This document shows, one piece after another, positions 43,409 through 51,704 of a DNA stretch of 64,000 nucleotides (position 1 is the stretch's first letter; each line of letters starts with the position of its first letter). The stretch is from Nibribacter roseus (lineage in GTDB: Bacteria; Bacteroidota; Bacteroidia; Cytophagales; Hymenobacteraceae): NCBI RefSeq assembly GCF_042662225.1, contig NZ_JBHSYQ010000016.1, forward strand, positions 620,001-684,000, in the 5' to 3' direction. The translations under genes were made by a program, and so were the position numbers. The notes beneath the pieces are model-generated. The model was not told where the DNA came from. It was given only the letters and a program-made list of their open reading frames with translations, and did no database searches.

Positions 43409-44083
43409 ATGTTTGGAATGAATGATATACCCAAGTTTTTTCTGGCCTTTTTCCTGGTGCTACCCATCATCTCTTTTGTGCACGAGGCGGGGCACGTATT
43501 TTTCGCGTGGTTAATGGGGGGCAGAAACATTAAAGTAACCATTGGTACCGGCTCTGTTTTGTTCCGTATTGGCATTCTGGAGGTGCGTAAATATTATTTT
43601 TATTACGGTCTCTGCACTTTCGATAACCTGAAACGTAACAAACGTTTTTCCAATATTCTGATTTTTGCCGGGGGAACTATCTTTAATGCACTTGCTGCCA
43701 TGTTGGTGATTCACCTAGTAGAAATTAACGCGCTTGAGACAGGCATTCTCACTTACCAGTTCACTTATTTTTCGTTGTATTATATCTTTTTTGCGTTACT
43801 GCCCATGCCCTACCCAGACGGTAGCTACAGTGACGGGAAGGTGATTCTTGACCTCATCCGGAACAAGGCACTGGTAAGTACGTACCGGGTAGAATGGAAT
43901 GAGGAAAAAAAACAGTGGTGTGTGCTAGACCATGACAGGAACCTGGTGCAGAGTTTTGAAGACGAAGAAGCGGCCTTGAAAAAAGGCCATGAAGTAGCGC
44001 AACTGCACAGGCCAAGCCGCCTGTTGAATAGCAAAAGCGGAGAAGAAACAGAGGTGCACAACTTCCCCAAAATACCCTTATAA
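43409..44083 (+). CDS. Site-2-protease-like membrane metalloprotease
   Basis: The 224-residue protein has four or so membrane helices. H25-E26-H29 (ISFVHEAGHVFFAWLMG) is the HExxH zinc site, and PMPYPDGSYSDGKVI near residue 135 corresponds to the second (N/D)PxPDG motif. Both are needed for M50-type intramembrane proteolysis. The C-terminal 80 residues are soluble (WNEEKKQWCVLDHDRNLVQS) and may be a substrate or regulatory domain. It lacks PDZ domains. A start at 43418 is also possible. The MarC gene follows after 14 bases, so both are probably co-transcribed. The substrate is unknown. Confidence 0.78.
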   Translation: MFGMNDIPKFFLAFFLVLPIISFVHEAGHVFFAWLMGGRNIKVTIGTGSVLFRIGILEVRKYYFYYGLCTFDNLKRNKRFSNILIFAGGTIFNALAAMLVIHLVEINALETGILTYQFTYFSLYYIFFALLPMPYPDGSYSDGKVILDLIRNKALVSTYRVEWNEEKKQWCVLDHDRNLVQSFEDEEAALKKGHEVAQLHRPSRLLNSKSGEETEVHNFPKIPL

Positions 44084-44097
44084 ATTAATCTACACTT

Positions 44098-44712
44098 ATG
44101 ATACCAGCTATTTTTAGCTTTCTGGTCATGCTCAATCCCTTCGCCTTGTTTCTTTACCTGAAGCCGGTCATGAATGATTTGTCAGACGCAGATTTCAAAT
44201 CTGTATTTCTGAAAGCCTCCTTTATTTCATTTTCTATCTTTCTAATTTTTCTGCTTTTCGGGGACATTGTTTTTCAGAAGGTTTTCCGCATCAATTTTGA
44301 ATCTTTCCGGATTTTTGGCGGCATCGTACTCTTCTCTTTTGCTTACATTTTTATTGTGCAGGGCAAAAAAGCTTTTATTCAGATCAAAGGTGACTTACAT
44401 GATCTGGCTTCTGAAATAGCCCTGCCTTTCATGGTAGGAGCCGGTACTATCTCCCTCACCATTGTTATGTCAGAGCAGTTGGAACTATGGCAGGGTGTTG
44501 TTTCGCTGGCGGTGATCATGCTCTCGAACTTTGTCATCATCATGGGGCTTAAGCAAATCCGCCGCAGTATGCGCTCTAAAAATGTTCAGCAGGCATTTGA
44601 CAAGAACATGGAGCTACTGCTGCGCATTAACGGCTTCTTTCTGGGTGCCATCGGCGTGGACATGGTGGTGACAGGCATCAGCAACCTGTTGGGTGTAACT
44701 ACCCAAGCATAG
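44098..44712 (+). CDS. MarC family integral membrane protein
   Basis: The 204-residue protein has six membrane helices in the MarC pattern, beginning FSFLVMLNPFALFLYLKPVM, then ISFSIFLIFLLFGDIVF, FRIFGGIVLFSFAYIFIVQG, ALPFMVGAGTISLTIVM and INGFFLGAIGVDMVVTGISN. The repeated NPF and GAGTIS motifs are conserved. MarC-type proteins are putative transporters, and their role is not settled (they were once linked to multiple antibiotic resistance). It lies 14 bases after the S2P-like gene and converges on the stress protein gene. Confidence 0.9.
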   Translation: MIPAIFSFLVMLNPFALFLYLKPVMNDLSDADFKSVFLKASFISFSIFLIFLLFGDIVFQKVFRINFESFRIFGGIVLFSFAYIFIVQGKKAFIQIKGDLHDLASEIALPFMVGAGTISLTIVMSEQLELWQGVVSLAVIMLSNFVIIMGLKQIRRSMRSKNVQQAFDKNMELLLRINGFFLGAIGVDMVVTGISNLLGVTTQA

Positions 44713-44732
44713 GTTGCTGCGCCATTATTTAA

Positions 44733-45608
44733 TTACTTGATAACTTTTTCTGAATACACTAGCCAAAGCGGAATATCAATGTCCATGTTATAGAGATTAG
44801 TAGGCACGCTGCCCAAGCTAAGAGATGGAATGGGGTTGTTACCTTTAAGCCCCAATACCAGCAAATCATATTTTTTCTTACGAAGCTGCAAGCAAATTCG
44901 CTCGGCGGTGCTTTTACCGGCGGCTCGAACCAAAACATAAGGGACATCAGCTATTTCATTGTGCCGTTTTTGCAGATCCTTAAACTTTCCACTTACCACT
45001 TCTACTGCTTTCTTTATAGCTTTCTCTTCTGAAATAAGCGGAAAATACTGCGTAGGCAGCTTGTATACATGCATAATCTCCAGCTTAAGCCCTAGTTGGT
45101 CTGAAAGGCTCTTACTCAGCCTGAGTCCATGCACAGAGGCGTCTGAAAAATCAATGGCGGCTAGTATGCTTTCAATATGAAGATTTGCTGTTTCAGGAAA
45201 GACCAGAACGCTGCATGGTAGTATGCGAAGAAGTTTAGTGCCCAGTGCCCCAGTACTTTTGTTGCTCATTCGCTTGCCAAGCACGGTAAGTTTTATATTA
45301 AACCTTTTTACCAGGTCGGCCATCATCACCTCCGTGTTTGGTTCTTCGCTCACCAATATCTCATGGTCGCAACCTCCAGCAAAACATTCTGCCACTATAT
45401 CAGCAATGTTCGCCTCCACTTCCTGGCTCAGGTCCACATCTCCAAAGGTTTCGCGGAAATCTTCGCTCAATTCAGAGGTCTTTATATTATGTACAAAATA
45501 TACCTTTTTCACCGGCAAGCGCTCACACATTGACCTGGCGAAAGTTACCAGTTTCTCGTCTATGTCGCTTAGGTCCAGGCATACCATCATGGCGTCTATT
45601 GTAATCAT
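44733..45608 (-). CDS. Universal stress protein with two Usp domains
   Basis: The 291 residues form two UspA-type domains (about 1-140 and 148-291). The first ends VLGKRMSNKSTGALGTKLLR and LPCSVLVFPE, with an ATP-binding-like glycine pattern. The second begins ILAAIDFSDASVHGLRLSKS and ends VLGLKGNNPIPSLSLGSVPT and IDIPLWLVYSE. Tandem Usp proteins are cytoplasmic stress and energy sensors. It is the last gene of an operon behind the BCCT transporter (18-base gap), which fits an osmotic or general stress role. Confidence 0.9.
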   Translation of the reverse strand: MITIDAMMVCLDLSDIDEKLVTFARSMCERLPVKKVYFVHNIKTSELSEDFRETFGDVDLSQEVEANIADIVAECFAGGCDHEILVSEEPNTEVMMADLVKRFNIKLTVLGKRMSNKSTGALGTKLLRILPCSVLVFPETANLHIESILAAIDFSDASVHGLRLSKSLSDQLGLKLEIMHVYKLPTQYFPLISEEKAIKKAVEVVSGKFKDLQKRHNEIADVPYVLVRAAGKSTAERICLQLRKKKYDLLVLGLKGNNPIPSLSLGSVPTNLYNMDIDIPLWLVYSEKVIK

Positions 45609-45626
45609 CTTTCTGGTATTTAAAGG

Positions 45627-47276
45627 TTACAGTGTCTCGTTTTTATTTCCTTCTGAAGCTTGGGGTTGCTGCTTTGCGGCACGTTTCGCCAACAGTTCTG
45701 TTACCAACTGCTGGTAATCTTTCCGTTGCTGGGCTGTATTAAGGTTGTTTACTTCCTCCAGTTCCTCACTCAACCCCCTGTACAGGCTATAGCACATCAA
45801 CAGCAGAATTAGCGCGAAGGGCAAACCTGTAATGATGACAGCCGTCTGAAGGGCCTGCAGCCCTCCCCCAAGAAGCAACACAGCTGCGATACCGCCTTCT
45901 GCCACTGCCCAGAAAATACGGATTCCTACCGGAGAGTCGGTTCTGCCTCCTGATGTTAAACTATCTACTACTAGCGAACCAGAGTCTGATGAGGTGACAA
46001 AGAAACCTGCTACCAATACGATGCCTATAATGGAGAGAAACGTGGAGAAAGGAAGTTGTTCAAAAAACACAAACAGAGCGGTAGACATATCGTTGGCTAC
46101 TGCTTCTGAAATGGCCGTTCCTCCTGATAACACTTCACGCAAGGCTGTGCTGCCGAACGCCGTCATCCATAAAAACGAAAGCAGAGATGGCACAATAAGT
46201 ACGCCAAGCACAAATTCCTTAATGGTGCGGCCTTTAGAAACACGTGCTATGAATATGCCCACAAACGGAGCCCATGAAATCCACCAAGCCCAATAGAAGA
46301 CGGTCCAGCCGCCTTGCCAGTTACCGGAAGAATAGGCTTCGTTCCAGAACGAAAGTTGCAGGAAACTTCCCAGGTAAGAGCCGGTGTTCTGCACATAAGA
46401 GCCCAAGATGAAAACAGTTGGCCCCAAAAACAGCACGGCTACCAGTATAAAGAGAGCAATCCTAATGTTCCACTCACTCAATATACGCACTCCTTTTTCT
46501 ACACCTGTTACAACTGATACGGTTGCCACTGCCGTGATACCGCCTATCAGCATTATTTGAGTGTAGACATCATTATCAATGGCCGGGAAGACGTGGTGCA
46601 GGCCAGATGCTACCTGGCTCACCCCTAGTCCGAGAGAAGTTGCCAAACCAAAAAGAGTGGCCAGAACAGCCATTATATCAATAATATCACCTATAAGGCC
46701 ATGAATACGCTCACCTAAGAAAGGGTAGAAAACTGAGCGTACTGTAAGCGGAAGTTTTCGGCTGTAGGTAAAGTAAGCGAGCGACAGCCCCACCAACGCA
46801 TATATGGCCCACGCATGAAAGCCCCAGTGCAGGAAAGTGAAGTTCATGGCTTGCCTTGCCGCCGCCGGCGTACCGGGCTCTCCCATTGGCGGCGTCTGAA
46901 AATGGTTAATGGGTTCCGCTATACTCCAGAACAGTAACCCTATCCCCATACCGGCACTGAAGAGCATGGCAAACCAGGAGGAGGTGCTGAATTCAGGTTT
47001 AGCGTCCTTGCCGCCTAACCTTATGTCCCCGAATTTGCCAAAGGCCATGTACAGGCAGAAGCCCACGAAAATATTTACGCTCAGTATAAACAGCCAGCCC
47101 ATGCTGGAGGTAACAGAACTTTGAATTTCGCTGAAAAAAGCCTCGGCATCTTCTCTGAAAATCAGCACAAGCGCTATGCTGATTATCAATATTATGATGG
47201 AGGACCAGAACACCGGCCCGTTTACATGTAACCCGAAAGACTTTTTGGTATCACTTCTTGTAACTTTACTCATCAA
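45627..47276 (-). CDS. BCCT family betaine/choline/carnitine transporter
   Basis: The 549-residue protein has 12 membrane helices and the BCCT signatures: AGMGIGLLFWSIAEPINHFQ, MNFTFLHWGFHAWAIYALVG and the aromatic box region TVFYWAWWISWAPFVGIFIA, where the Trp cluster binds the trimethylammonium group. It should import betaine, choline or carnitine with sodium or protons. The C-terminal tail is short (about 60 residues, Gln-rich), without the long osmosensing tail of some members. It is the middle gene of a porin-BCCT-Usp operon, with a 15-base gap before it. Confidence 0.93.
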   Translation of the reverse strand: MMSKVTRSDTKKSFGLHVNGPVFWSSIIILIISIALVLIFREDAEAFFSEIQSSVTSSMGWLFILSVNIFVGFCLYMAFGKFGDIRLGGKDAKPEFSTSSWFAMLFSAGMGIGLLFWSIAEPINHFQTPPMGEPGTPAAARQAMNFTFLHWGFHAWAIYALVGLSLAYFTYSRKLPLTVRSVFYPFLGERIHGLIGDIIDIMAVLATLFGLATSLGLGVSQVASGLHHVFPAIDNDVYTQIMLIGGITAVATVSVVTGVEKGVRILSEWNIRIALFILVAVLFLGPTVFILGSYVQNTGSYLGSFLQLSFWNEAYSSGNWQGGWTVFYWAWWISWAPFVGIFIARVSKGRTIKEFVLGVLIVPSLLSFLWMTAFGSTALREVLSGGTAISEAVANDMSTALFVFFEQLPFSTFLSIIGIVLVAGFFVTSSDSGSLVVDSLTSGGRTDSPVGIRIFWAVAEGGIAAVLLLGGGLQALQTAVIITGLPFALILLLMCYSLYRGLSEELEEVNNLNTAQQRKDYQQLVTELLAKRAAKQQPQASEGNKNETL

Positions 47277-47291
47277 TTATTCTTTTTTAAA

Positions 47292-48440
47292 TCAGAAATA
47301 ATAGCCCATGTTAACATTAAAGCGCATGTGCCAGCGGGTATTTCCTGGCGTGCCTGCAGAAAAGGCATTTTCCCATTCGGGCCCAAGCCAAGCATGGTTG
47401 TACCCAAAGGCTGCATCTGTGTAAATATACATGGGACCGGCCGTAAATAGCGCACCGAGCACGTTCATGTGGGAGTTCTCAAACCCTTCCACTCGCTTAT
47501 TGTAGTAGCCATAGTTGTTGTATACTGTTATGCCCTGCAAAAGACGTGTTTCAATTGGCAAGTGGTAAGCAAGGCTGGCAGTATATACTTCACCCCGCGC
47601 GGCTACATTATAATTAGCTCCGTAAGCTCCCATCTCCACAACATGTTGGTCTGCCTCAGGAGCATTCTCCGGATCAATGCGGTAAAGCATGGCCTGTAGC
47701 TTAACGTTCCAGGGGCTATGGGCTGCTTTGTATTCATAATGCACCGCCGCGGCATGTCGTGTTCCGTTCCGTCTTGTATCAAGGTTGTAGAGCAGCCCGC
47801 CTTGCAGGGAAGCTCCCAGCTCATGCCCCAGACTATCCCCCATGCGCCTAACTACTTTGAAGTCCAGCTGGTTATTTTCTTTGTTCCGGCCTGTTATATC
47901 ATAAGAGTAGCGATTAGGGCTGGGTTCTGATAAACCGAACACAAACTCCTCTGCACTTTTATAGTAGGCCGCCTGCCATTGCCAACGTCCTGAATCGTGT
48001 ATGTACTTCACTCCCATGTCATGGTCATCTTCAAACCCAATGTAGTAGGTCATGTTAAAAAACCAGTTGTTGGAGTTATACTGCTGTATACCGAATGGAA
48101 CCTGGTTAAGCCCGACTTGTATTTGAGACCGGTCTGAAAAATCGTACTGGAACCAGCCCTGCTTCAGAAAGCCACCGCCAAACGCCTGGGAATATTGCCG
48201 GTACTCTGCATTTAATTTGATGCCTTTGTAGGCTGATTCCACATTTATGCGAAACAGGTCATAGCCAAAGTCTCCACCCCTCTCTATCTGATCCTTTTTC
48301 CAGGAAGAGAGGTTGTAGTTGAACCGTACGGCGCCTCCCAGCTTAAGTAGCGGCTTTTCTTCAGGTTTCTCTTCCGGGTATTGGGCGTAGCATAATGTAC
48401 TTACAAAGCAGATAACGGAGAGTAAAAGTGTTCTTATCAT
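47292..48440 (-). CDS. Outer membrane porin-like beta-barrel protein
   Basis: The 382-residue protein has a signal peptide (TLLLSVICFVSTLCYAQ) and then about 16 amphipathic strands ending in aromatic residues (GGAVRFNYNLSSWKK, GIKLNAEYRQYSQAFGG, SQIQVGLNQVPFGIQQY, KLQAMLYRIDPENA, MRFNVNMGYYF). The C-terminal Phe is the usual barrel-assembly signal. It probably forms a diffusion channel for the substrate of the BCCT transporter encoded 15 bases downstream. A short Glu/Pro/Lys-rich linker follows the signal peptide. Substrate specificity is inferred only from the operon. Confidence 0.85.
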   Translation of the reverse strand: MIRTLLLSVICFVSTLCYAQYPEEKPEEKPLLKLGGAVRFNYNLSSWKKDQIERGGDFGYDLFRINVESAYKGIKLNAEYRQYSQAFGGGFLKQGWFQYDFSDRSQIQVGLNQVPFGIQQYNSNNWFFNMTYYIGFEDDHDMGVKYIHDSGRWQWQAAYYKSAEEFVFGLSEPSPNRYSYDITGRNKENNQLDFKVVRRMGDSLGHELGASLQGGLLYNLDTRRNGTRHAAAVHYEYKAAHSPWNVKLQAMLYRIDPENAPEADQHVVEMGAYGANYNVAARGEVYTASLAYHLPIETRLLQGITVYNNYGYYNKRVEGFENSHMNVLGALFTAGPMYIYTDAAFGYNHAWLGPEWENAFSAGTPGNTRWHMRFNVNMGYYF

Positions 48441-48757
48441 AAAAGAAGTCAGTCTTCCATACCTAAAGGGGCTGTCAATAGTTTGACGTTTAAATTTTAT
48501 AAACGTTGTATGAACTCTGATTTAAGTATTCTTTACCGCTATATGAGATACATGCAAAAGGCCGCATGAAACAGATGAAAGCATCTAAGAAATGTAGAAT
48601 ATAGAAGGAGATTATTTGCAGCCTTAGGTAAGGGTAAGGGTAACGGCCGACGTTGGGTAAGAGTAAGCGGGAAAAACAAGGGTAGATATTGATATTTATA
48701 ATGCGGGGACAGAACAAAGGTCAGGAAGGAAGATTTAGTGCTAAAAAAATGAAAACA

Positions 48758-48795
48758 AAAAAGCACTTACAAGTTTTACCTTATAAGTGCTTTTT
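48758..48795 (-). terminator. Terminator of the tRNA cluster
   Basis: A 12-bp perfect stem (AAAAAGCACTTA at 48758-48769 with its complement at 48784-48795), followed by a T run on the minus strand, lies just after tRNA-Arg. Confidence 0.85.
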
Positions 48796-48799
48796 CTAG

Positions 48800-48873
48800 T
48801 GATCCCGTTTGGATTCGAACCAAAGACCTACTGCTTAGAAGGCAGTTGCTCTATCCAGCTGAGCTACGAGACC
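48800..48873 (-). tRNA. tRNA-Arg (anticodon UCU)
   Basis: The 74-base cloverleaf starts GGTCTCGTAGCTCAG, has anticodon stem ACTGC with loop CTTCTAA (anticodon TCT) and T-loop GGTTCGAATCC. The acceptor stem pairs with two G-T wobbles. CCA is not encoded. It is the last gene of a three-tRNA cluster. Confidence 0.95.
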
Positions 48874-48938
48874 ATCGAAACGAAAATGAGTAATGGAGAA
48901 TGTCTTTGTAGTCATCCAACATTACTCATCTTTTTTCG

Positions 48939-49012
48939 TCGGGGTGGCAGGATTCGAACCTACGACCTCCACATCCCAAATGTGGCGCGATACCGGGCTA
49001 CGCTACACCCCG
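48939..49012 (-). tRNA. tRNA-Pro (anticodon UGG)
   Basis: The 74-base cloverleaf starts CGGGGTGTAGCGTAG, has anticodon stem CCACA with loop TTTGGGA (anticodon TGG) and T-loop GGTTCGAATCC. The acceptor stem CGGGGTG/CACCCCG is perfect. CCA is not encoded. It has its own strong promoter upstream. Confidence 0.95.
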
Positions 49013-49072
49013 AGTCTTGCAATTTCCAGTTAACCAACTAACTAAAACCTAACCTTCTGGTGAATTGCGGTG

Positions 49073-49102
49073 CAAAGATATAAAATGAAATTTTCTCGTC
49101 AA
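49073..49102 (-). promoter_or_regulatory. Promoter of tRNA-Pro (Bacteroidota -33/-7)
   Basis: On the minus strand TTG (complement of 49100-49102), a 19-base spacer and TATCTTTG (complement of 49073-49080) match both elements of the consensus. The tRNA starts 61 bases downstream. Confidence 0.7.
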
Positions 49103-49124
49103 AATTAATTTACAAGAATATTTC

Positions 49125-49213
<89 letters not shown>

Positions 49214-49240
49214 GGGCAGCTCTTTCGGTTAAAGAGTGTG

Positions 49241-49272
49241 CAAATATAGCGGAACTAAAAGCAGATTCGCAA
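49241..49272 (-). promoter_or_regulatory. Promoter of tRNA-Ser (Bacteroidota -33/-7)
   Basis: On the minus strand TTG (complement of 49270-49272), a 21-base spacer and TATATTTG (complement of 49241-49248) match the consensus exactly. The tRNA begins 28 bases downstream. Confidence 0.72.
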
Positions 49273-49494
49273 AAGCCCCGACAAAAAAAGTTGACCCTTT
49301 TTTACAGATATTCTCCAGCGTCTTCAAATCCAGTGGCTTATAATTGTAAAACCAGTGAAATTATTTTTCGCAAAAGCCGTTCTAAACTGTAATGAGGGGT
49401 TTTCTGCCATTGATTCACCATTTCCGGCCTTGCCTTTGCTTTCGGAACTTTGTCTTAACTTGCAGCCCCTGCTCAAGTGAGCCTGATTTCGCCT

Positions 49495-50463
49495 ATGACC
49501 TGGTACCTTCCTTTTACTTCGGTAGAGTTTTTCTTTTGCCTGCTGTTCTTGGTGCTGTACGGAGGCTACCTGTACCGTATTAAGCGGTTGGCTCATCAAT
49601 TTGGGCAGAAAGCAAACGTTCTTTGGGCAAAAACTATCATCAGGACCATCTACATGGCTTTATTGATCATAGCGCTGCTGGGACCATCCTTCGGGGCAAT
49701 GACAAAGGAAATTAGAACAAACGGAAAAGATGTGTTTGTAGCCGTGGATCTTTCGTTGTCTATGAATGCCACCGATGTTCCCCCAAATCGCCTGGAGAAA
49801 ATAAAGCTGGAGTTGCTGGAGTTCATCAAGAATACCGATGCCGACCGAGTAGGGCTCATAGGTTTCAGCTCTGAACCTTTTGTTCTCAGTCCCCTGACCT
49901 ACGACCAGGGCGCGCTGGAACTGTTTATTCAAACATTGAAAACCAGCCTTGCCCCGGCAGAGGCCGCCCGTTTAACCCCAGTTCTGGAACTAGCAAACCA
50001 GAAGTTCTCAGAAACAGAAACAAACCGTGAACAAGAGCGATCTAAATTGCTAGTCATTTTTTCTGATGGCGAAACCTTTGGAGAAAACATTGTAGAAGCT
50101 GCCCATGCCCTGAATGAGGCAGGCGTGCGGGTGTATACGGTAGGCGTAGGCACCTATACGGGCGGCAAAATTCCGCAGGGCCGGGGTTTCAAAAAAGATA
50201 ATGATGGCAACACGGTTATCACGCGGTTAGAACCCACTACCTTGCAAGAAGTAGCAGCACTTACAAATGGCGCTTATTTTGAGGTAAATCAGAACATAAG
50301 TGAAGTACCAAGAGTGCTAAGCGCAGTAAATGCCGTTAAAAGTGAATTACGCCAAACCAAGGTAGTGGAAGTAGCCGCCAACAAATACCTTTACCCCTTG
50401 CTGGCAGCCTTCCTGCTTATAGCCCTGGATGTATTATGGACTTTACAGGTACTTAGAATATGA
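49495..50463 (+). CDS. VWA domain membrane protein (BatA/BatB-like)
   Basis: The ATG at 49495 (MTWYLPFTSVEFFF) matches the usual family start. A GTG at 49477 would add six residues. Two membrane helices (FFFCLLFLVLYGGYLY and IYMALLIIALLGP) precede a von Willebrand factor A domain with the MIDAS motif D85-x-S87-x-S89 (AVDLSLSMNATD), the Asp of VIFSDGETFG and GVRVYTVGVGTYTGG. A third helix closes the chain (YPLLAAFLLIALDVLW). Such proteins belong to Bat (aerotolerance-type) complexes of Bacteroidota, usually with a MoxR ATPase, which is not in this window. It overlaps the next gene by four bases. Confidence 0.9.
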   Translation: MTWYLPFTSVEFFFCLLFLVLYGGYLYRIKRLAHQFGQKANVLWAKTIIRTIYMALLIIALLGPSFGAMTKEIRTNGKDVFVAVDLSLSMNATDVPPNRLEKIKLELLEFIKNTDADRVGLIGFSSEPFVLSPLTYDQGALELFIQTLKTSLAPAEAARLTPVLELANQKFSETETNREQERSKLLVIFSDGETFGENIVEAAHALNEAGVRVYTVGVGTYTGGKIPQGRGFKKDNDGNTVITRLEPTTLQEVAALTNGAYFEVNQNISEVPRVLSAVNAVKSELRQTKVVEVAANKYLYPLLAAFLLIALDVLWTLQVLRI

Positions 50464-51371
50464 GAGTCTGGTGGTTGATCGTCTTGTTCTCCTTCTCCCC
50501 ACTTGATGGTTTGCAGCGCATTGCCCTCCGGAACCAATACGCCCAACAGGCACAGCAGGCATATCAAACGCAGCAATACCAACTGGCGGCAACCCTATAT
50601 GAGAAAATACGCCAGCAAGACGGCAATACTCCCTCTCAAGCCGTGCAGTTCAATCTGGCCCACTCCTACTTTCATTTACATGATTACTCAAAGGCTGCCC
50701 CACTTTATAGAGCCTTGCTTAAAGTCACCTCCAATAATAACACCCTTTCGGTGGTAGCAACCCAGCTTGCTTTGATTGAAGCTGAAGAAGGCAATTTTTT
50801 AAAAGCAGTTGAGCTATGTAAGCAGGCATTAAAGGCAGATGAAACAAACCAGGAAGCTCGCTATAATTATGAGCTGCTTCAGAAGTACCTGATCCTCCAC
50901 CCTGAAAAGCTAAAAACACCTCCTCCCCCACCTAGAAAACCCGACCAAGGAAAAGGAGGCACCCAAAGCCCAAATCAGAAAGGCACCCCTTCCAACGGAG
51001 CATCTGGAGAGGCTGATGGATTGGGAGGAAACGGAAATATTCCGGATGGAGCCGCTTCTTCATCTAAGACTGGAGCCAATGGTCCGGAACAAGAACAGGC
51101 AAAGGGAGACAGCCCAGGCAACACCCGCAGCACTGGAGAGAATGGCTCTGGCCAGAACGCTACTGGCCAGAATGGCCGCGGGGGCAATCAGGCAGGAACA
51201 GACAGTGACGCTTTACTTCAGACCCGCTTTGAGCGACTTAAAAAACTTCAGCTTAGCCCAGAGAAAGCCCGGCAGCTTTTAGATGCTATGCGGCAGGAAG
51301 AAGCGCAGTATCTGCAACAACTGCCTCGCCGCAGAACACGAAAGGCAAATGATGACGGGCCTGATTGGTAG
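50460..51371 (+). CDS. TPR protein (BatC-like) with low-complexity Gly/Asn tail
   Basis: The ATGA overlap with the VWA gene fixes the start. The 303-residue protein has a short N-terminal hydrophobic stretch and three to four TPR units (YQTQQYQLAATLYEKIRQQD, AHSYFHLHDYSKAAPLYRAL, EEGNFLKAVELCKQALKADE), then a long Gly/Asn/Ser/Pro-rich linker (about 165-255) and a basic helical end (EKARQLLDAMRQEEAQYLQQ, then RRRTRKANDD). The order VWA-TPR is the BatB-BatC order of Bacteroidota Bat operons. BatC is thought to bind BatB in the periplasm or membrane. The function is not settled. Confidence 0.8.
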   Translation: MRVWWLIVLFSFSPLDGLQRIALRNQYAQQAQQAYQTQQYQLAATLYEKIRQQDGNTPSQAVQFNLAHSYFHLHDYSKAAPLYRALLKVTSNNNTLSVVATQLALIEAEEGNFLKAVELCKQALKADETNQEARYNYELLQKYLILHPEKLKTPPPPPRKPDQGKGGTQSPNQKGTPSNGASGEADGLGGNGNIPDGAASSSKTGANGPEQEQAKGDSPGNTRSTGENGSGQNATGQNGRGGNQAGTDSDALLQTRFERLKKLQLSPEKARQLLDAMRQEEAQYLQQLPRRRTRKANDDGPDW

Positions 51372-51413
51372 TTAGCGAAAGAATCTCAGCTGCCACCATA
51401 GCGGCTATTCTTT

Positions 51414-51455
51414 TCTATTTTAGGTGTGATTTTCGAAAAACAGCCCTAAAACAGA
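51414..51455. repeat. Palindrome family copy with several mismatches
   Basis: TCTATTTTAGGTGTGATTTTC pairs with GAAAAACAGCCCTAAAACAGA at most positions. The right arm equals the consensus, and the left arm has drifted. It lies 43 bases after the stop of the TPR gene. The rest of the 333-base gap before the thiolase gene is empty. Confidence 0.75.
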
Positions 51456-51704
51456 TATAAAATGTTGTTTCATCAGTAAAACTGTATTGATGAGGCTTAG
51501 GCTGTGCTCCTAACTAGTCTGTGAAATGAGTAGAAAAGAACTTCACTATCAGTAAAAGTGGTGAACACGGTACCATCGCCTACGTACATTGGTTGTTTCA
51601 ATGTTTCTCTTTTATTAGAATCAAAGTAACCCAGCTTGCTAACAACCGTTTGTTTTTCTTTTCCAGAACATATATCTTCACCTGAAAACCAGAACTGACT
51701 TACC

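Noticed and set aside
48620..48670. Telomere-like GGGTAA repeats
   Set aside because: Only a few imperfect copies without regular spacing. Nothing suggests a functional repeat or CRISPR.
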